From assembly GCA_030323885.1 (NCBI GenBank), contig CM059186.1, forward strand, positions 21,843,849 to 21,907,848: 64,000 nt of DNA, in the 5' to 3' direction. This DNA is from Branchipolynoe longqiensis. Its lineage: Eukaryota; Annelida; Polychaeta; Phyllodocida; Polynoidae. This document shows positions 33,736 through 43,936 of this stretch, piece by piece; the stretch's first letter is position 1, and each line of letters opens with the position of its first letter. The notes below the pieces were generated by a model. That model was not told the DNA's origin and ran no database searches. It worked only from the letters and a program-made list of their open reading frames with translations. Position numbers and translations under genes: made by a program.

Positions 33736-34184
33736 CTGGGTCTGGGCCGGGGCTCGTGCCGGGAGCCGGGTCCGAGGACGGGGGTTAGTGGCCGGGGCAG
33801 GGGCTGGGGAGGGCAGGAGGGGGGCGGGATTCGGCCCCCGCGACGGGCGGAAGGCGGTCCCAGGCCGTAAAGGCGCTCCGTACACGGCTAATGACGGGTT
33901 ATCAACTTGCCGTGCCGGGCCGGGCACAACCAACACCCCAGCACCCCGGCAAGCACTGCCCTCGGGCGGTACATGTCACGCCGATGACTAGATACACACA
34001 CAAATAATTAGCGCCGCGTTTTTGTGTGCGGTTTCATTTCGCTGTCTGGCGACAGTCGTCGACGCTGCGACTGGCAAAGCGGTGCAGCCATCTCGCACTT
34101 CCGCGCTGCTATCTCTCTCTCTCTCTCTCTCTCTCTCGAATTGAACAATGGCTTCGCTCTCTGACGGGAGAGGTCGGTGAAGGC
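33736..34184. other. GC-rich unassigned sequence
   Basis: No gene recognised. A (CT)n run of about 25 bp at 34111-34136. The GC-rich part gives open frames in several directions. Confidence 0.4.
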
Positions 34185-34459
34185 CCGGTCACATAGCCGT
34201 TAGTGGACGTAGTGATCCGTAGGATAGATTAAAGTGGGTCAAACGTGGCGTAAGTACATTAAACTACGTAGAAATACATTAAGGTACGGCAGGTTTTGGT
34301 ATGGATAAATACGTAACGGTACGGATAAATACATTACGGTACGGATAAATACATTACGGTACAGATGCCGGTACGTTCAACTATGTTCAACTAATTTCAA
34401 CTATGTGAGCCTCCACTACGTTCACCTACGTCCACTAACTGATATGTGAACAGGGCTTC
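34180..34459. mobile_element. Foldback element FB6
   Basis: Ends GAAGGCCCGGTCACATA and TATGTGAACAGGGCTTC are inverted. Inner GTTAGTGGACGTAG and GTCCACTAAC match FB2. Words CATTACGGTACGGATAAATA are repeated. Confidence 0.75.
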
Positions 34460-34663
34460 GTACACATATGCTAGAGTATGCTAGAGCACACTAGAGTATG
34501 CTAGACTATGCTAGAGTATGCTAGAGCATGCTAGAGTATGCTAGAGTATGCTAGAGTACGTTAGCATCATGGATGCAAATTCAGCCTCTAACATACGGCT
34601 CTTTTGAACATGTCCAAAAATCAAATCGGAGATCACGGCTCACCCACGTTATTACCAAGTTAA
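34460..34663. mobile_element. FB2-type interior segment next to FB6
   Basis: CTAGAGTATG repeats, then GATGCAAATTCAGCCTCTAA and TTTTGAACATGTCCAAAAA at 34603-34621, matching the FB2 interior in reverse. Probably a rearranged or second foldback copy. Confidence 0.65.
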
Positions 34664-34805
34664 AGTTGCATGGTCCGCTGAAATATGAAAATTTCAAAAC
34701 CAAAACAATTATCTAGATTTGATTTTTACATATCTAACTTAGATACTGATGCACTTTCTGAAATTTGATTCTGCATCCAACTGAGTCAATTTAATAGAAC
34801 ATGAG
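34664..34805. mobile_element. MITE family F copy
   Basis: TTAAAGTTGCATGGTCCGCT, TTTCAAAACCAAAACAATTA and CTAACTTAGATACTGATGCA. Confidence 0.6.
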
Positions 34806-34864
34806 ACTTGTCAACTAATTAGCTCGCATTTATAATTGCAGCTCCACACCAACTTCCTGTGTGT

Positions 34865-35240
34865 TTGTTGTTTGTTTTTGGGGAGTTTTCAGTTGGGATG
34901 GTGAGTTGGCGCATTGGGAGGCATTGCCGTGTTGGCATGTTGGTGGGCTGAAGGCTGCAAATCTGCATCACTGTATGGGCACTGCCAAAGGCGGTCCTGT
35001 GCGGCGGGGAGTTGGCTTCCGGTGGATAGTGGTCAGAGAAATCAGGGAGGCGGGAAGGGTAGGTTGGGAGAAAAAGGTATTCTAGGACTAGGAGCCCAAT
35101 GCCATTCCTCTAAGAGGGCCGGGGAGCATGGTTGGTTGGTGTAGGTTTACACCCCAGCAAGACCCCAGGCCATACCAGAACGGGCATTGACTAGTGACAG
35201 TGCACACTCATGGCGATTTTATAGTGCTGCCTCAAGATAT
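34865..35240 (-). mobile_element. Extended SINE-A variant with additional 3' module
   Basis: The part at 35135-35240 is the SINE-A 3' region (GACAGTGCACACTCATGGCG). It is joined to a module with TGTAGGTTTACACCCCAGCA, GGCTTCCGGTGGATAGTGGT and TTTTTGGGGAGTTTTCAG. The same joined order occurs in reverse at 40005-40400. Confidence 0.75.
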
Positions 35241-35264
35241 GGGATGGAGTAATTCAAAAGTGTT

Positions 35265-35560
35265 CATAATAGATGATTTCCACAACCAAACCCGCCCTCT
35301 GGTGTTAGTTGCAAAAACTACTGATGTGGGCAACAGTTCGCCATGCAGCCTGCTCTGTGGAAAAGGTATTGTAGAGGATTTCCAACTCCACCTCCTGAAC
35401 TGTGATAGTAGTGGCTCACTGTGCAGCACTCTCTGTCGAAATAGATGATTTCCAACACCGACCCATGCATCGTCTAATGGCAGTGGCAACAACTGATGTT
35501 GTATGTATCAGCTCACTGTACATCATGCACTATGGACAAGGTATTACAGATAGTTTCACC
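35265..35560. repeat. Degenerate tandem repeat, about 3 copies
   Basis: Blocks ATAGATGATTTCCACAACCA, GGTATTGTAGAGGATTTCCA and ATAGATGATTTCCAACACCG start successive copies of roughly 100 bp. Confidence 0.6.
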
Positions 35561-35589
35561 ACCAGTCTGTGTTCTTATGGTAATTTTGT

Positions 35590-35890
35590 TTGTTTTCTTT
35601 CATTTATTGGAGTTTTACATACTGACAACATCTAAGGTGGCAACAGGATAAGTATCGACTTGTGACAGGATTCACTCATGATTATTTTGTAGTGTTGCCC
35701 CACTGGGAGACCAGTCACATTATCCTGATACTGAGCTAACTAGTCCTTGCCCTATCCTATTAATGCCGAGTGCCAGTCTAAATAGCAACATGTATCAACT
35801 TTGTAATCATTGGTTTGACTCGACCAGGAATCGAACTGCCGACCTGACGAGAAGCCTGTGCTCTACCGATTCGGCCACTGTGTCTGGTCT
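35590..35890 (-). mobile_element. SINE-A copy with alternative head
   Basis: Tail TTTTACATACTGACAACATC at left; right end CGGCCACTGTGTCTGGTC belongs to the CAGTGG...TCGGTCGAGC type of head also seen at 43937. Confidence 0.8.
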
Positions 35891-36016
35891 ATCTATCTAT
35901 CTATCTATCTATATCTATCTTGCAGGTATAGCAATACCACAGGGAGTTTGACGCCCCTGCCCTGCAGAGTTGCAAACCACTGCCTTGTGGTACAGGTTCT
36001 TGACAGAACCGAAGGC

Positions 36017-37409
36017 TAAAGCTAGGATTCCTTACACACGGTAAGCGGCATGCGGCATGCGGCAAGCGGCATGCGGTATGCGAATGGGAAGATTCCTTAC
36101 ACACGGCATGCGGCGTGCGGCATGCGGTAAGCAGCATATAAAAGTGTGCACCCATGTGTACATTCGTTGGTATTCATATTTATGTGCATATGGTAGCATT
36201 TTTAGCTTTAAGCTAGGATTCCTTACACACGGTAACCGTCAGTCTCCCGATTGGGACGGTCCTAACATCCTAAACTGAGCCATGTTAGGACCGTCCTTTT
36301 CGGTCAACAAAACCATTATTTTGTCTTTATGTGTGCTATTTCTACTCCTGGGGGTTCCTACCTTTATTATAACCAAATTATAGATAAGTATTCATATTTT
36401 TGTGGCTCTGGTAGCATTTTTAGCAACCCGAACCACCACCACTACCATATGTTTCCACTCAGCAGCCTTGGAGACTGCTTCCTAACAGGTCCGCGCTCTA
36501 CCTTGTCCTGGCTGTCCGTAATTATCAGTCGCCTCCTCCAGCCTTATATCAATGGACAAATGCGACTGATGCTTTTCTATTCACACCCCATGTTAGGACC
36601 GTCCTTTTCGGTCAACAAAACCATTATTTTGTCTTTATGTGTGCTATTTCTACTCGTGGGGGTTCCTACCTTTATTATAACCAAATTATAGATAAGTATT
36701 CATATTTTTGTGGCTCTGGTAGCATTTTTAGCAACCCGAACCACCACCACTACCATATGTTTCCACTCAGCAGCCTTGGAGACTGCTTCCTAACAGGTCC
36801 GCGCTCTACCTTGTCCTGGCTGTCCGTAATTATCAGTCGCCTCCTCCAGCCTTATATCAATGGACAAATGCGACTGATGCTTTTCTATTCACACCCCATG
36901 TTAGGACCGTCCTTTTCGGTCAACAAAACCATTATTTTGTCTTTATGTGTGCTATTTCTACTCGTGGGGGTTCCTACCTTTATTATAACCAAATTATAGA
37001 TAAGTATTCATATTTTTGTGGCTCTGGTAGCATTTTTAGCAACCCGAACCACCACCACTACCATATGTTTCCACTCAGAAGCCTTGGAGACTGCTTCCTA
37101 ACAGGTCCGCGCTCTACCTTGTCCTGGCTGTCCGTAATTATCAGTCGCCTCCTCCAGCCTTATATCAATGGACAAATGCGACTGATGCTTTTCTATTCGC
37201 ACCCCCGTGTCGCATCTTTTCTATTCGCACCCCCGTGTCGCATGCCGCATGCCGGACCGATCGCTACAGGGACCGATCGAGTTGTCGCATTCGCATTCGC
37301 ATACCGCGTGTAAGGGTTGCACCCCATTGACTTCAAGGCGTTTCGATTTTTTGCCGCATTCGCATTCGCATTCGCAGACCGCATACCGCGTGTAAGGAAT
37401 CTCAGCTTA
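36017..37409. mobile_element. Foldback element FB7 with an internal 308-bp tandem repeat
   Basis: Left end TAAAGCTAGGATTCCTTACA and right end GTGTAAGGAATCTCAGCTTA are inverted. Arms repeat GCGGCATGCGG on the left and CGCATTCGCATTCG on the right. The interior holds three 308-bp copies (36285-37205). Confidence 0.7.
36285..37205. repeat. 308-bp tandem repeat, three copies inside FB7
   Basis: Period exactly 308 bp, near-identical copies starting at TGTTAGGACCGTCCTTTTCG. Each contains a 120-codon plus-strand frame repeated in step, differing at one or two residues. The frame has hydrophobic stretches but no recognised family. High copy identity implies recent duplication or correction. Confidence 0.93.
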
Positions 37410-37639
37410 AGGGAGCAAACCCTAAACAGAAAACCATGTCACTGTGGCAGCCTTAAGGGCAGTTGATGTATGGAACTCCCAACATCTCCCGACCAGCCAC
37501 TGCAGGGTCAAATAGTTTTGCACCTGTCTTGACATGTTCTTGCCGGTGTGAAACCTCTATTTGCTCCCTGAGAGAGTGCCACTGGTAACGTGCAAAAGCC
37601 AGCAGGACTTCAACAATTTGCAGGCAGCTTTCATGAAAT

Positions 37640-37762
37640 GTAGATACATTAAGACAGACTCATGGACGCAACTCTCACAGCAGAGAGCTAAATGGAGAGC
37701 GGCAGTCAAGTAATGAAAGCAGTCTTTGTCGCATCGCGACCAACAGCATGATGATGATGATA
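37640..37762 (+). pseudogene. LINE family D 3' tail with intact C-terminus
   Basis: Frame reads RYIKTDSWTQLSQQRAK then WRAAVK and stop, followed by the shared GAAAGCAGTCTTTGTCGCAT and (GAT)n. Truncated upstream of this point. Provides the reference ending for the copies at 10128, 10940 and 40549. Confidence 0.8.
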
Positions 37763-37824
37763 TCTATTTATCTATCAATATCCCATGAAAACAATATTTA
37801 TCTATGTATGTATTCAGTGATACT

Positions 37825-37830
<6 letters not shown>

Positions 37831-37876
<46 letters not shown>
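37831..37876. repeat. (AT)n microsatellite
   Basis: About 46 bp of pure alternating AT. Confidence 0.95.
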
Positions 37877-37877
<1 letters not shown>

Positions 37878-37978
37878 GTGTCCTTTCAGTTTCACGAGAA
37901 ATATACATTGATTCATCGACAGTTTGGGACAGTTCAGGTTATTAAACACGCACTGGCAAGGGACAACCAGGTAAGGAT

Positions 37979-38325
37979 TGGACCAGATGGGATGGCCGAA
38001 TGAGTTAGAGCGTCCGTCTCCCGTGCTGGTAGATCGTGGGGTCGTGGGTTCGAGTCCCGGTCGAGTCAAACCAATGACTTTAAAATTGATACTTGTCGCT
38101 TCCTAGCCAGGCGCTCGGCATTATTAGGATAGGGCAAGGACTGGTGTGCTCAGTGTCAGGATAATGTGACTGAGTGGGATACCAGGTCATGGTGCCGGCG
38201 GCCTGGTTTCCCAGTGGGACAGCACTATAAAGTCGCCATGAGTGCACACTGTCACAAGTCGGTACCCGTCCTGATATGACCTTAGATGTTGCTAGGATGT
38301 AAAACAACAACAAACAAACAACAAC
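37979..38325 (+). mobile_element. SINE-A, best full-length copy
   Basis: tRNA-like head GGGATGGCCGAATGAGTTAG (A-box region) and GTGGGTTCGAGTCCCGG (B box), like a Leu/Ser-type tRNA. Then TCAAACCAATGACTTTAAAA, GGCGCTCGGCATTATTAGGA, GTGTCAGGATAATGTGACTG, GGGACAGCACTATAAAGTCG and the tail ATGTTGCTAGGATGTAAAAC followed by (CAAA)-rich sequence. It would be transcribed by RNA polymerase III and mobilised by a partner LINE that is not identified here. It is the reference for about 25 copies in the window. Confidence 0.93.
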
Positions 38326-38574
38326 CAGGTAAGGAAGAGGCATAGTGCAGTGAACACACACACGCACACACCAACCCACAACAAAACCCAACTAACAGTT
38401 TCACACCCACACCCACTCCCCCACACACCTGCCTTCCCATCCTTAGACACGCACGGTGAGCTGGTGTTGTGATCGAGACCTCAGTATCTGTTACTCTCAA
38501 TGCTTACCCATGTCCGCCCGTGCCCACCCCGACTGACAATCAGCCGCCCCGCTCCCTGCCCTCCGCCCCGTCCT

Positions 38575-38880
38575 CCGCCCCATGCCCCGCGCCCCGCCCC
38601 GCCCCGCCCCGCCCCGCCCCGCCCCGCCCCGCCCCGCCCCGCCCCGCCCCGCCCCGCCCCGCCCCGCCCCCGCCCCGCCCCGCCCCGCCCCGCCCCCCCC
38701 GCCCCCCCCGCCCGCCCCGCCCCGCCCCGCCCCGCCGCCCCGCCCCGCCCCGCCCCGCCCCGCCCCGCCCCCGCCCCGCCCCGCCCCGCCCCGCCCCGCC
38801 CGCCCCGCCCCGCCCCGCCCCGCCCCGCCCGCCCGCCCGCCAGCCCCGCCCCCGCCCGCCCAGCCCCGCCCTGCCTTCCT
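38575..38880. repeat. (GCCCC)n array
   Basis: About 60 pentamers with slips to GCCCGCC and runs of C. Long frames on both strands (Pro/Arg or Gly/Ala rich) are artefacts. It interrupts a SINE-A whose head follows at 38885. Confidence 0.97.
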
Positions 38881-38884
38881 AGTA

Positions 38885-39013
38885 GGAAGTGGCAAGTATA
38901 CATTTTAAGTCATTGGTTTGAGTCGACCAGGGTTGGAACCCATGGGTTCGAATCCCACGATCTACCAAAACGGGAAACGGACGCTCAACTCATTCGGCCA
39001 TCCCGTCTGGTGG
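38885..39013 (-). mobile_element. SINE-A head fragment
   Basis: AAGTCATTGGTTTGAGTCGA, TGGGTTCGAATCCCACGATC and CATTCGGCCATCCCGTCTGG. The rest of the element is missing on the left, where the GCCCC array lies. Confidence 0.85.
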
Positions 39014-39156
39014 AAAAGAAAGGAAAAGAAAAAAAAAAAGGAAAGGAAGATTGTGCTCCAGCCAATCAGAGGTCCACAAATGAACAACAACAACCACAAA
39101 CATGGCCCCGACGGTTAGGCCAACTGGTGGCCGACCGGGGGCCGACTAGGGACCAG

Positions 39157-39652
39157 TGTGGCGTTTTCAGCCGTGTACCGTGTTCAGCCGTGTGATTAGA
39201 CTCAAACTCAAGGCATTGTCAATGGTCGTGAGCAATCTTCATACAGAAAATACAGAAAAGTGAAATATCTCTAAAACCACACCATCTATTAAATCGCTTG
39301 GTACACATATAGAAAACATCTTCACCAAAAAGATTATATTAAATTTATAAGGTTATGGTTCTTGATTTCTATTAATTTTGATTAAAACTAATGTTTTGCA
39401 CTGCGTGTACCATCAAACTCAAGGCATTGTCAATGGTGGTGAGCAATCTTCATACAGAAACTCCAGGAAAAGTGAAATATCACTAAAACCACACCACCTA
39501 GAAACAAATCGCTTGGTACACATATAGAAAACATCTTTACCAAAAACATTATATTAAATTTATAAGGTTAGTGACTCACGACTATTGACAATGCTTTGAG
39601 TTTGAGTCTATGCACACGGCTGAACACGGTACACGGCTGAAAACGCCACACC
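39157..39652. mobile_element. TIR element carrying 206-bp satellite monomers
   Basis: Long inverted ends: GTGTGGCGTTTTCAGCCGTG, then TACCGTGTTCAGCCGTGTG, and the reverse complement at 39582-39652. The inverted portion extends inward through AGACTCAAACTCAAGGCATT. Between the ends lie about two copies of the same satellite that forms arrays at 20.2 and 26.0 kb. No transposase. Confidence 0.85.
39185..39580. repeat. 206-bp satellite, third locus, about 2 copies
   Basis: CATTGTCAATGGTCGTGAGC, AAGATTATATTAAATTTATA and TTTTGATTAAAACTAATG, inside the TIRs of the host element. Confidence 0.93.
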
Positions 39653-39689
39653 GGCTGGGCGCCGACTGGGCCGGCAGCAGTTAAAGGAG

Positions 39690-40000
39690 CCCCGGGTGGC
39701 AGGCGGTCCTTTGATCACACTCCGCCCGAGCAAGCCTCCGGGCCTGCTCCCAAAGTCACCCAAGTTCTCCCCCCCCCCCCCCCCCCCCCCCCGCGTACCT
39801 CGACCGTCTCAAGCAGGGCCTGCCAGCCGCACTCTGCCTCGCTAATTGAGTGCACGCATAAAGGCAAGCGTACGTACGCCATTAACCATGCGTTTATAGT
39901 GGGGTGGGGGGGAGGGTGGGGGGAGGGGGAGGATGGGGGGGGGGGGGGGGGCAGGAGGCATCTTTTATGCGAACATGCGGACATTGACACACAGTTAAAG
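39690..40000. other. Unassigned, with long C and G runs
   Basis: C run at about 39770-39792 and G-rich runs at 39899-39952. No gene recognised. Confidence 0.5.
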
Positions 40001-40004
40001 CGCA

Positions 40005-40400
40005 CAGTGTCAGGATAATGTGACAGTGTGGGACATCAGGTCATGGTGCCGGCGGCCTGATTTCCAAGTGAGGCAGCACTATAAAATCACCAAGAGTGCG
40101 CCCTGTCACAAGTCGGTGCCTATCCTGGTATGGCCTAGGGTCTTGCTGGGGTGTAAACCTACACCAACCACCCAGCCTCCCCCGGTCCTCTCAGAGGACT
40201 GTGGTTGGGCTCTTACTAGTCTTAGGCTGCCTTTTTCCTTCCGCCCACCCCCAAATTTCTCTGACCACTACCCATTGGAAGCCAACTCCAGACCACATGG
40301 GATCGATTTCAGAGGTGCCCATACAGTGATGCAAATTTGAAGTCTTCAGCGTGCCAACGTGACTGAAAACTCCCCAAAAACAAACAAACACTGAAAGCTG
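40005..40400 (+). mobile_element. Extended SINE-A variant with additional 3' module
   Basis: SINE-A 3' half (AGTGTCAGGATAATGTGACA to TGGTATGGCCTAGGGTCTTG) then GGGGTGTAAACCTACACCAA and a module ending AAAACTCCCCAAAAACAAAC. Mirror of 34865-35240. Confidence 0.78.
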
Positions 40401-40699
40401 CATAGTCTGATGAAAACATAAAATTTTCAAAACCAATACAATTATCTACACCATAGGCTTCTGCTATTAAATTGCCTCGGTCTTTATTCCCTTCTAGGTG
40501 GCAACAGATGCTTAATATTAATAAGTGCATCAGTATCTAAGTTCTATAAATGGAGCGCGACAGTCCAGTAATGAAAGCAGTCTTTGTCGCATCGCGACCG
40601 ACAGCATGATGATGATCTAAGTTCTATATGTAGAATCAATTCTAGATAATTTGTTTTGCTTTTGAGAATTTGATGCTTCATCGGACTATGGGGCTTTAA
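40386..40699. mobile_element. MITE family F, split by a LINE tail
   Basis: Left end GAAAGCTGCATAGTCTGATG; right end TTCATCGGACTATGGGGCTT; inner TTTTCAAAACCAATACAATT. A 66-bp LINE D tail sits inside (40549-40614). Confidence 0.7.
40549..40614 (+). mobile_element. LINE family D, 66-bp insertion with 14-bp target duplication
   Basis: Contains GAAAGCAGTCTTTGTCGCAT and ends CATGATGATG. Flanked by ATCTAAGTTCTATA at 40535-40548 and again at 40615-40628, a perfect 14-bp duplication. This shows recent target-primed insertion of an extremely truncated copy. Confidence 0.92.
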
Positions 40700-40975
40700 A
40701 AATATAGGCTACTTCGAACTAGATGAAAGTAGATTGTAATAATTACCCTAATATATTAATTAAAAACCTATGATCAGATTCTGCAACTTGAAGTTTAAGG
40801 CAGTCAACACAAATACTCGGACACCAGCTGCCCCATGAACACACAGTATGTAGGGTATCGAGACAGGGAATGGTCATTTTACTAGTACAAGGCTGATATA
40901 TATTTGTGTACATAAATATGCGAAGACTCGTGGAAATAAATATATATTCCACATGCCTTGCCTGCTACATCAGAC
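40700..40975. other. Unassigned, no feature seen
   Basis: No recognised motif. Confidence 0.4.
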
Positions 40976-40979
40976 CGAT

Positions 40980-41214
40980 ACAAACCAGTGGTCCACAACT
41001 GGTTCATCAAAGGCTGTGGTATGTGCTGTCCTGTCTGTGGGAAAGTGCATATAAAAGACCCCTTGCTGCTTCTCAGAAAAGAGTAGCCTATGTGGTGGCA
41101 GCGGGTTTCCTGCAAAGAAATATGTCAGAATGACCATATGTTTGACGTCCAATAGCTGATGATACAAATTGATGTGCTCTAGAGGCATCGTTAAATAAAA
41201 CAAACGATCAGACC
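40980..41214 (+). mobile_element. SINE-B copy, 5'-truncated
   Basis: CCAGTGGTCCACAACTGGTT through GCATCGTTAAATAAAACAAA; good match to the family, head absent. Confidence 0.9.
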
Positions 41215-41338
41215 GATACAGGAAGATGTCTAACAGCAACATACACAGTATATATATCACACATATATAAATAGGGAGGTGGAGAATGTTCTGGCTATTG
41301 GTTGGGTGTAAACCTAATCGTTGGCTATGTACCATATA

Positions 41339-41420
41339 CTATAGTATGCATGTATGAATTAATTGTATATGTTTACTAATTACACAAATACAATTAATTC
41401 ATAGATGCATACTATAGTAA
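41339..41420. repeat. Inverted repeat (hairpin)
   Basis: ACTATAGTATGCATGTATGA at left and its near-complement TCATAGATGCATACTATAGT at right; arms of about 33 nt with a short loop. Confidence 0.8.
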
Positions 41421-41574
41421 TTACTACAGTGTGTGTGTCGCGAGGGGGGGGGGGCACCCGTATACAACTCCATGACAGCTGGGGGGGGGGAGGCACTACA
41501 CCAATGCGCCAATGGAGGAAGGAGCAAAGTATATATGTTCCCCTAGCATTTATACTTGTATAATGCGTTACATA

Positions 41575-41605
<31 letters not shown>

Positions 41606-42326
41606 CATGCTTTATATAGAAATGGTAGAAATCTTGCTGTATAGGCCAACCAACATCCCCACAGTTCCATATATATCATATATATATCCTTTCTGTGGGT
41701 AAAATCTGTGGGTAAAACCTGTCTATGGGGATACTTGCCTGAGAGGTCAGTGCAGACTACTACATATACATTGCCTATATATACGACATAGTGATATGTA
41801 TATATAAAGATATACAAATGGCAAGCATGTATATCCTGTTCGTTAATTATTATTTATGCAAATGGGATTTATAATTTACATGTCATGTCTGTATCAGGTG
41901 TTCTTTATGAGCAAGCTACACACTGCTACACTCCTATGATATATCCGATATATATATATATATATATATATAAATATGTGCTCTATAATCTATTATGGGA
42001 ATATAGACAAGGACACTACCACTTATCAGTTCTCTTCTATATATTAGTTATTACTTACTATCCTACTGTCATAGGAGTTAGTTCCTGCTTCTGCCACTAT
42101 GGTGCCACCTATGAGTGGCTCCTGGCCACCCTGATACCAGCTGCGTCTGGTCACTATCGCCTCCAGACCTGATTGGGTGGTCAGATTTTGAATTTGCAAT
42201 TAACATATTCCCCCAAGAGAATATATACTCTTCTCAACCACTCGAGTCTCTTGTTATTCTGTTTACTACGGGCCAACTGTTTATATATATATATACACAT
42301 TGAGAGAGAAAGGGATTATCCATATA
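41421..42326. other. Unassigned region with G runs and (AT)n
   Basis: G-rich runs at 41441-41452 and 41481-41490; (TA)n at 41579-41603 and 41950-41971. At 41735-41760 TGCCTGAGAGGTCAGTGCAG is the SINE-C leader in reverse. No gene seen. Confidence 0.45.
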
Positions 42327-42590
42327 TAGTAGTCTCCACTGACCTCTCAGGCAAGTAACCACATACACAGGTAGGCATGGGTAGTGTGTTGATATCAGGG
42401 AGCCTAGGTGGTGTAATGGCTAGCACACTGGCCTGGAATGCAAAGAGATGTGGGTTCGAGTCCCACTCGAGGTACAATATTTCCCATTTTCATCACCCTG
42501 AAAACACTGGTTGCCGTGACCATGATCCTGTACAAGCTACATGCTGTATAGTTGTTGAACCTACTCTACATACAGGTAAGTGCATTGCCT
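42327..42590 (+). mobile_element. SINE-C copy 1
   Basis: Leader CTGACCTCTCAGGCAAGTAA, tRNA-like part GGTGGTGTAATGGCTAGCAC with B box GGGTTCGAGTCCC, body TGAAAACACTGGTTGCCGTG and GTTGTTGAACCTACTCTACA. The 5' and 3' arms do not pair as an acceptor stem, so it is not a working tRNA gene. Confidence 0.85.
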
Positions 42591-42639
42591 GTATGTATGT
42601 AATTGTAAGCATTAAAAGACTTACAATTCCAGGGGGACG

Positions 42640-42840
42640 AGTGCAGTGGTCTGCACTGACCTCTCAGGCAAGGAGCCTCATAGACAGGAAGGCATGGGTA
42701 GCGTGGTGATATCAGGGAGCCTAGGTTGTGTAATGGTTAGCACACTAGCCTGGAATGCAAAGAGATGTGGGTTCGAGCCCCACTCTAGGCACAATATTTG
42801 CCATTGTCATCACCCCCACAACACATACATACATATATGT
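42640..42840 (+). mobile_element. SINE-C copy 2
   Basis: CACTGACCTCTCAGGCAAGG, TGTAATGGTTAGCACACTAG and GGGTTCGAGCCCC, in the same orientation as copy 1. Confidence 0.85.
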
Positions 42841-42962
42841 ATTTATATATCACCAGAAAATCAGGTTGTCTCTCTTTGACTATATAAGTCCGATGCTCTA
42901 CCTTTGCTGGGTGCGCCTATATGTACAGATAGGCATAGGCCAACTCCCCTATTAACATCCTG

Positions 42963-43560
42963 GGCCCGTATGCAGGAGTAGGTGATAGCGAGCCAAAACA
43001 GTGTTTGGTGTGAATCCCCGTTTAGCGGCGAAAAGTGGCATGCCAGAGTCAGTGATAGGCCTAACACCAGAAGCTTAAACTAGGTTAAGGTAAACCAGAA
43101 ACATAGCTAGTTTACAGCGGTTTTAGTGTTAGGTTAGGCCCAAATCTATTCAATGCTATCATATTTGACAGAATTAAATATGCAATAAGTGAAATTTGAT
43201 CAAATTAGCTGCATGGACGTCGATATCCATATTGTCCATCGCCGCCGCCGCCGCATCAGCGGCAATATATTAGGCCCAAATCTATTCAATGCTATCATAT
43301 TTAACAGAATTACATACGCAATAAGTGAAATTTGATCAATTTAACCCTAAATTCGAACCGATATTAATGCCGCCGCTGCCGCATTGGCGGCGTTATTCAT
43401 ATTGTCGAACCGAGGGGTTTCCCAAATCTATAAATAAATTCACGTTTAGCTATAATGAAAGTGTTACGCGCTCCTGCATACGGCTTGACCGCATTCCCCG
43501 GCTAAATGGTATCAGGCTGTAACACCAAACGCCGTTATCACCGACTCCTGCATATGGGCG
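42963..43560. mobile_element. TIR element C2, related to C1
   Basis: Ends GGCCCGTATGCAGGAGTAGG and CGACTCCTGCATATGGGCG are inverted. Flanks are CTG (42960-42962) and TTG (43561-43563), a 3-bp duplication with one change. The interior shares CCCAAATCTATTCAATGCTA and GCCGCCGCCGCCGCATCAGC with the element at 23327-24041; one inner block is present twice. Confidence 0.78.
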
Positions 43561-43704
43561 TTGGGTAGCTTCCTGAAAACCACCACTTTAACTGAAACAA
43601 CGCTAAGTGAAACCTATTAAATAATAGTCCTAGAAATGTAGAAATAACCCCCTGATCATTTGGTTAGATTAGCCACGTCTTTACAGCCCTCAGTGTTTAG
43701 TTTG

Positions 43705-43765
43705 TATTTGTTGTTGAGGTTTTACGTCCTAGCAACATCTCTGGTCATATCAGGGCGTCCCCCCT
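43705..43765 (-). mobile_element. SINE-A tail fragment
   Basis: GTTTTACGTCCTAGCAACAT and GGTCATATCAGGGCG. Confidence 0.75.
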
Positions 43766-43819
43766 CAGTGACATTATAATGAAACGGCATTGAATGAAAC
43801 ATTAATGTGGCAATTGATG

Positions 43820-43887
43820 CATATATATATATATATATATATAATATATATATAATATATTGTATATATTATATATATGTGTATATA

Positions 43888-43928
<41 letters not shown>

Positions 43929-43936
43929 ATATATAT
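43820..43936. repeat. (AT)n microsatellite
   Basis: Several AT runs separated by GTATATATGC-type breaks. Confidence 0.9.

Noticed and set aside
33007..33991. Long Pro/Gly/Ala-rich frames on both strands
   Set aside because: Produced by GGGGGCC and GGGCTGGCG arrays that lack stops; no domain seen.
36329..37313. Three tandem 120-residue genes
   Set aside because: They lie in a 308-bp tandem repeat inside a foldback element, with no recognised domain or splice context.
37979..38055. tRNA gene
   Set aside because: A and B boxes are present but the sequence runs straight into the SINE-A body with no paired acceptor stem; many diverged copies exist.
38469..39195. 231-codon Pro/Arg-rich frame and its Gly/Ala-rich antisense
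   Set aside because: Translates the GCCCC array and part of a SINE-A.
42396..42470. tRNA gene at the SINE-C head
   Set aside because: 5' and 3' ends do not pair as an acceptor stem and a second copy with the same downstream body lies 260 bp away.
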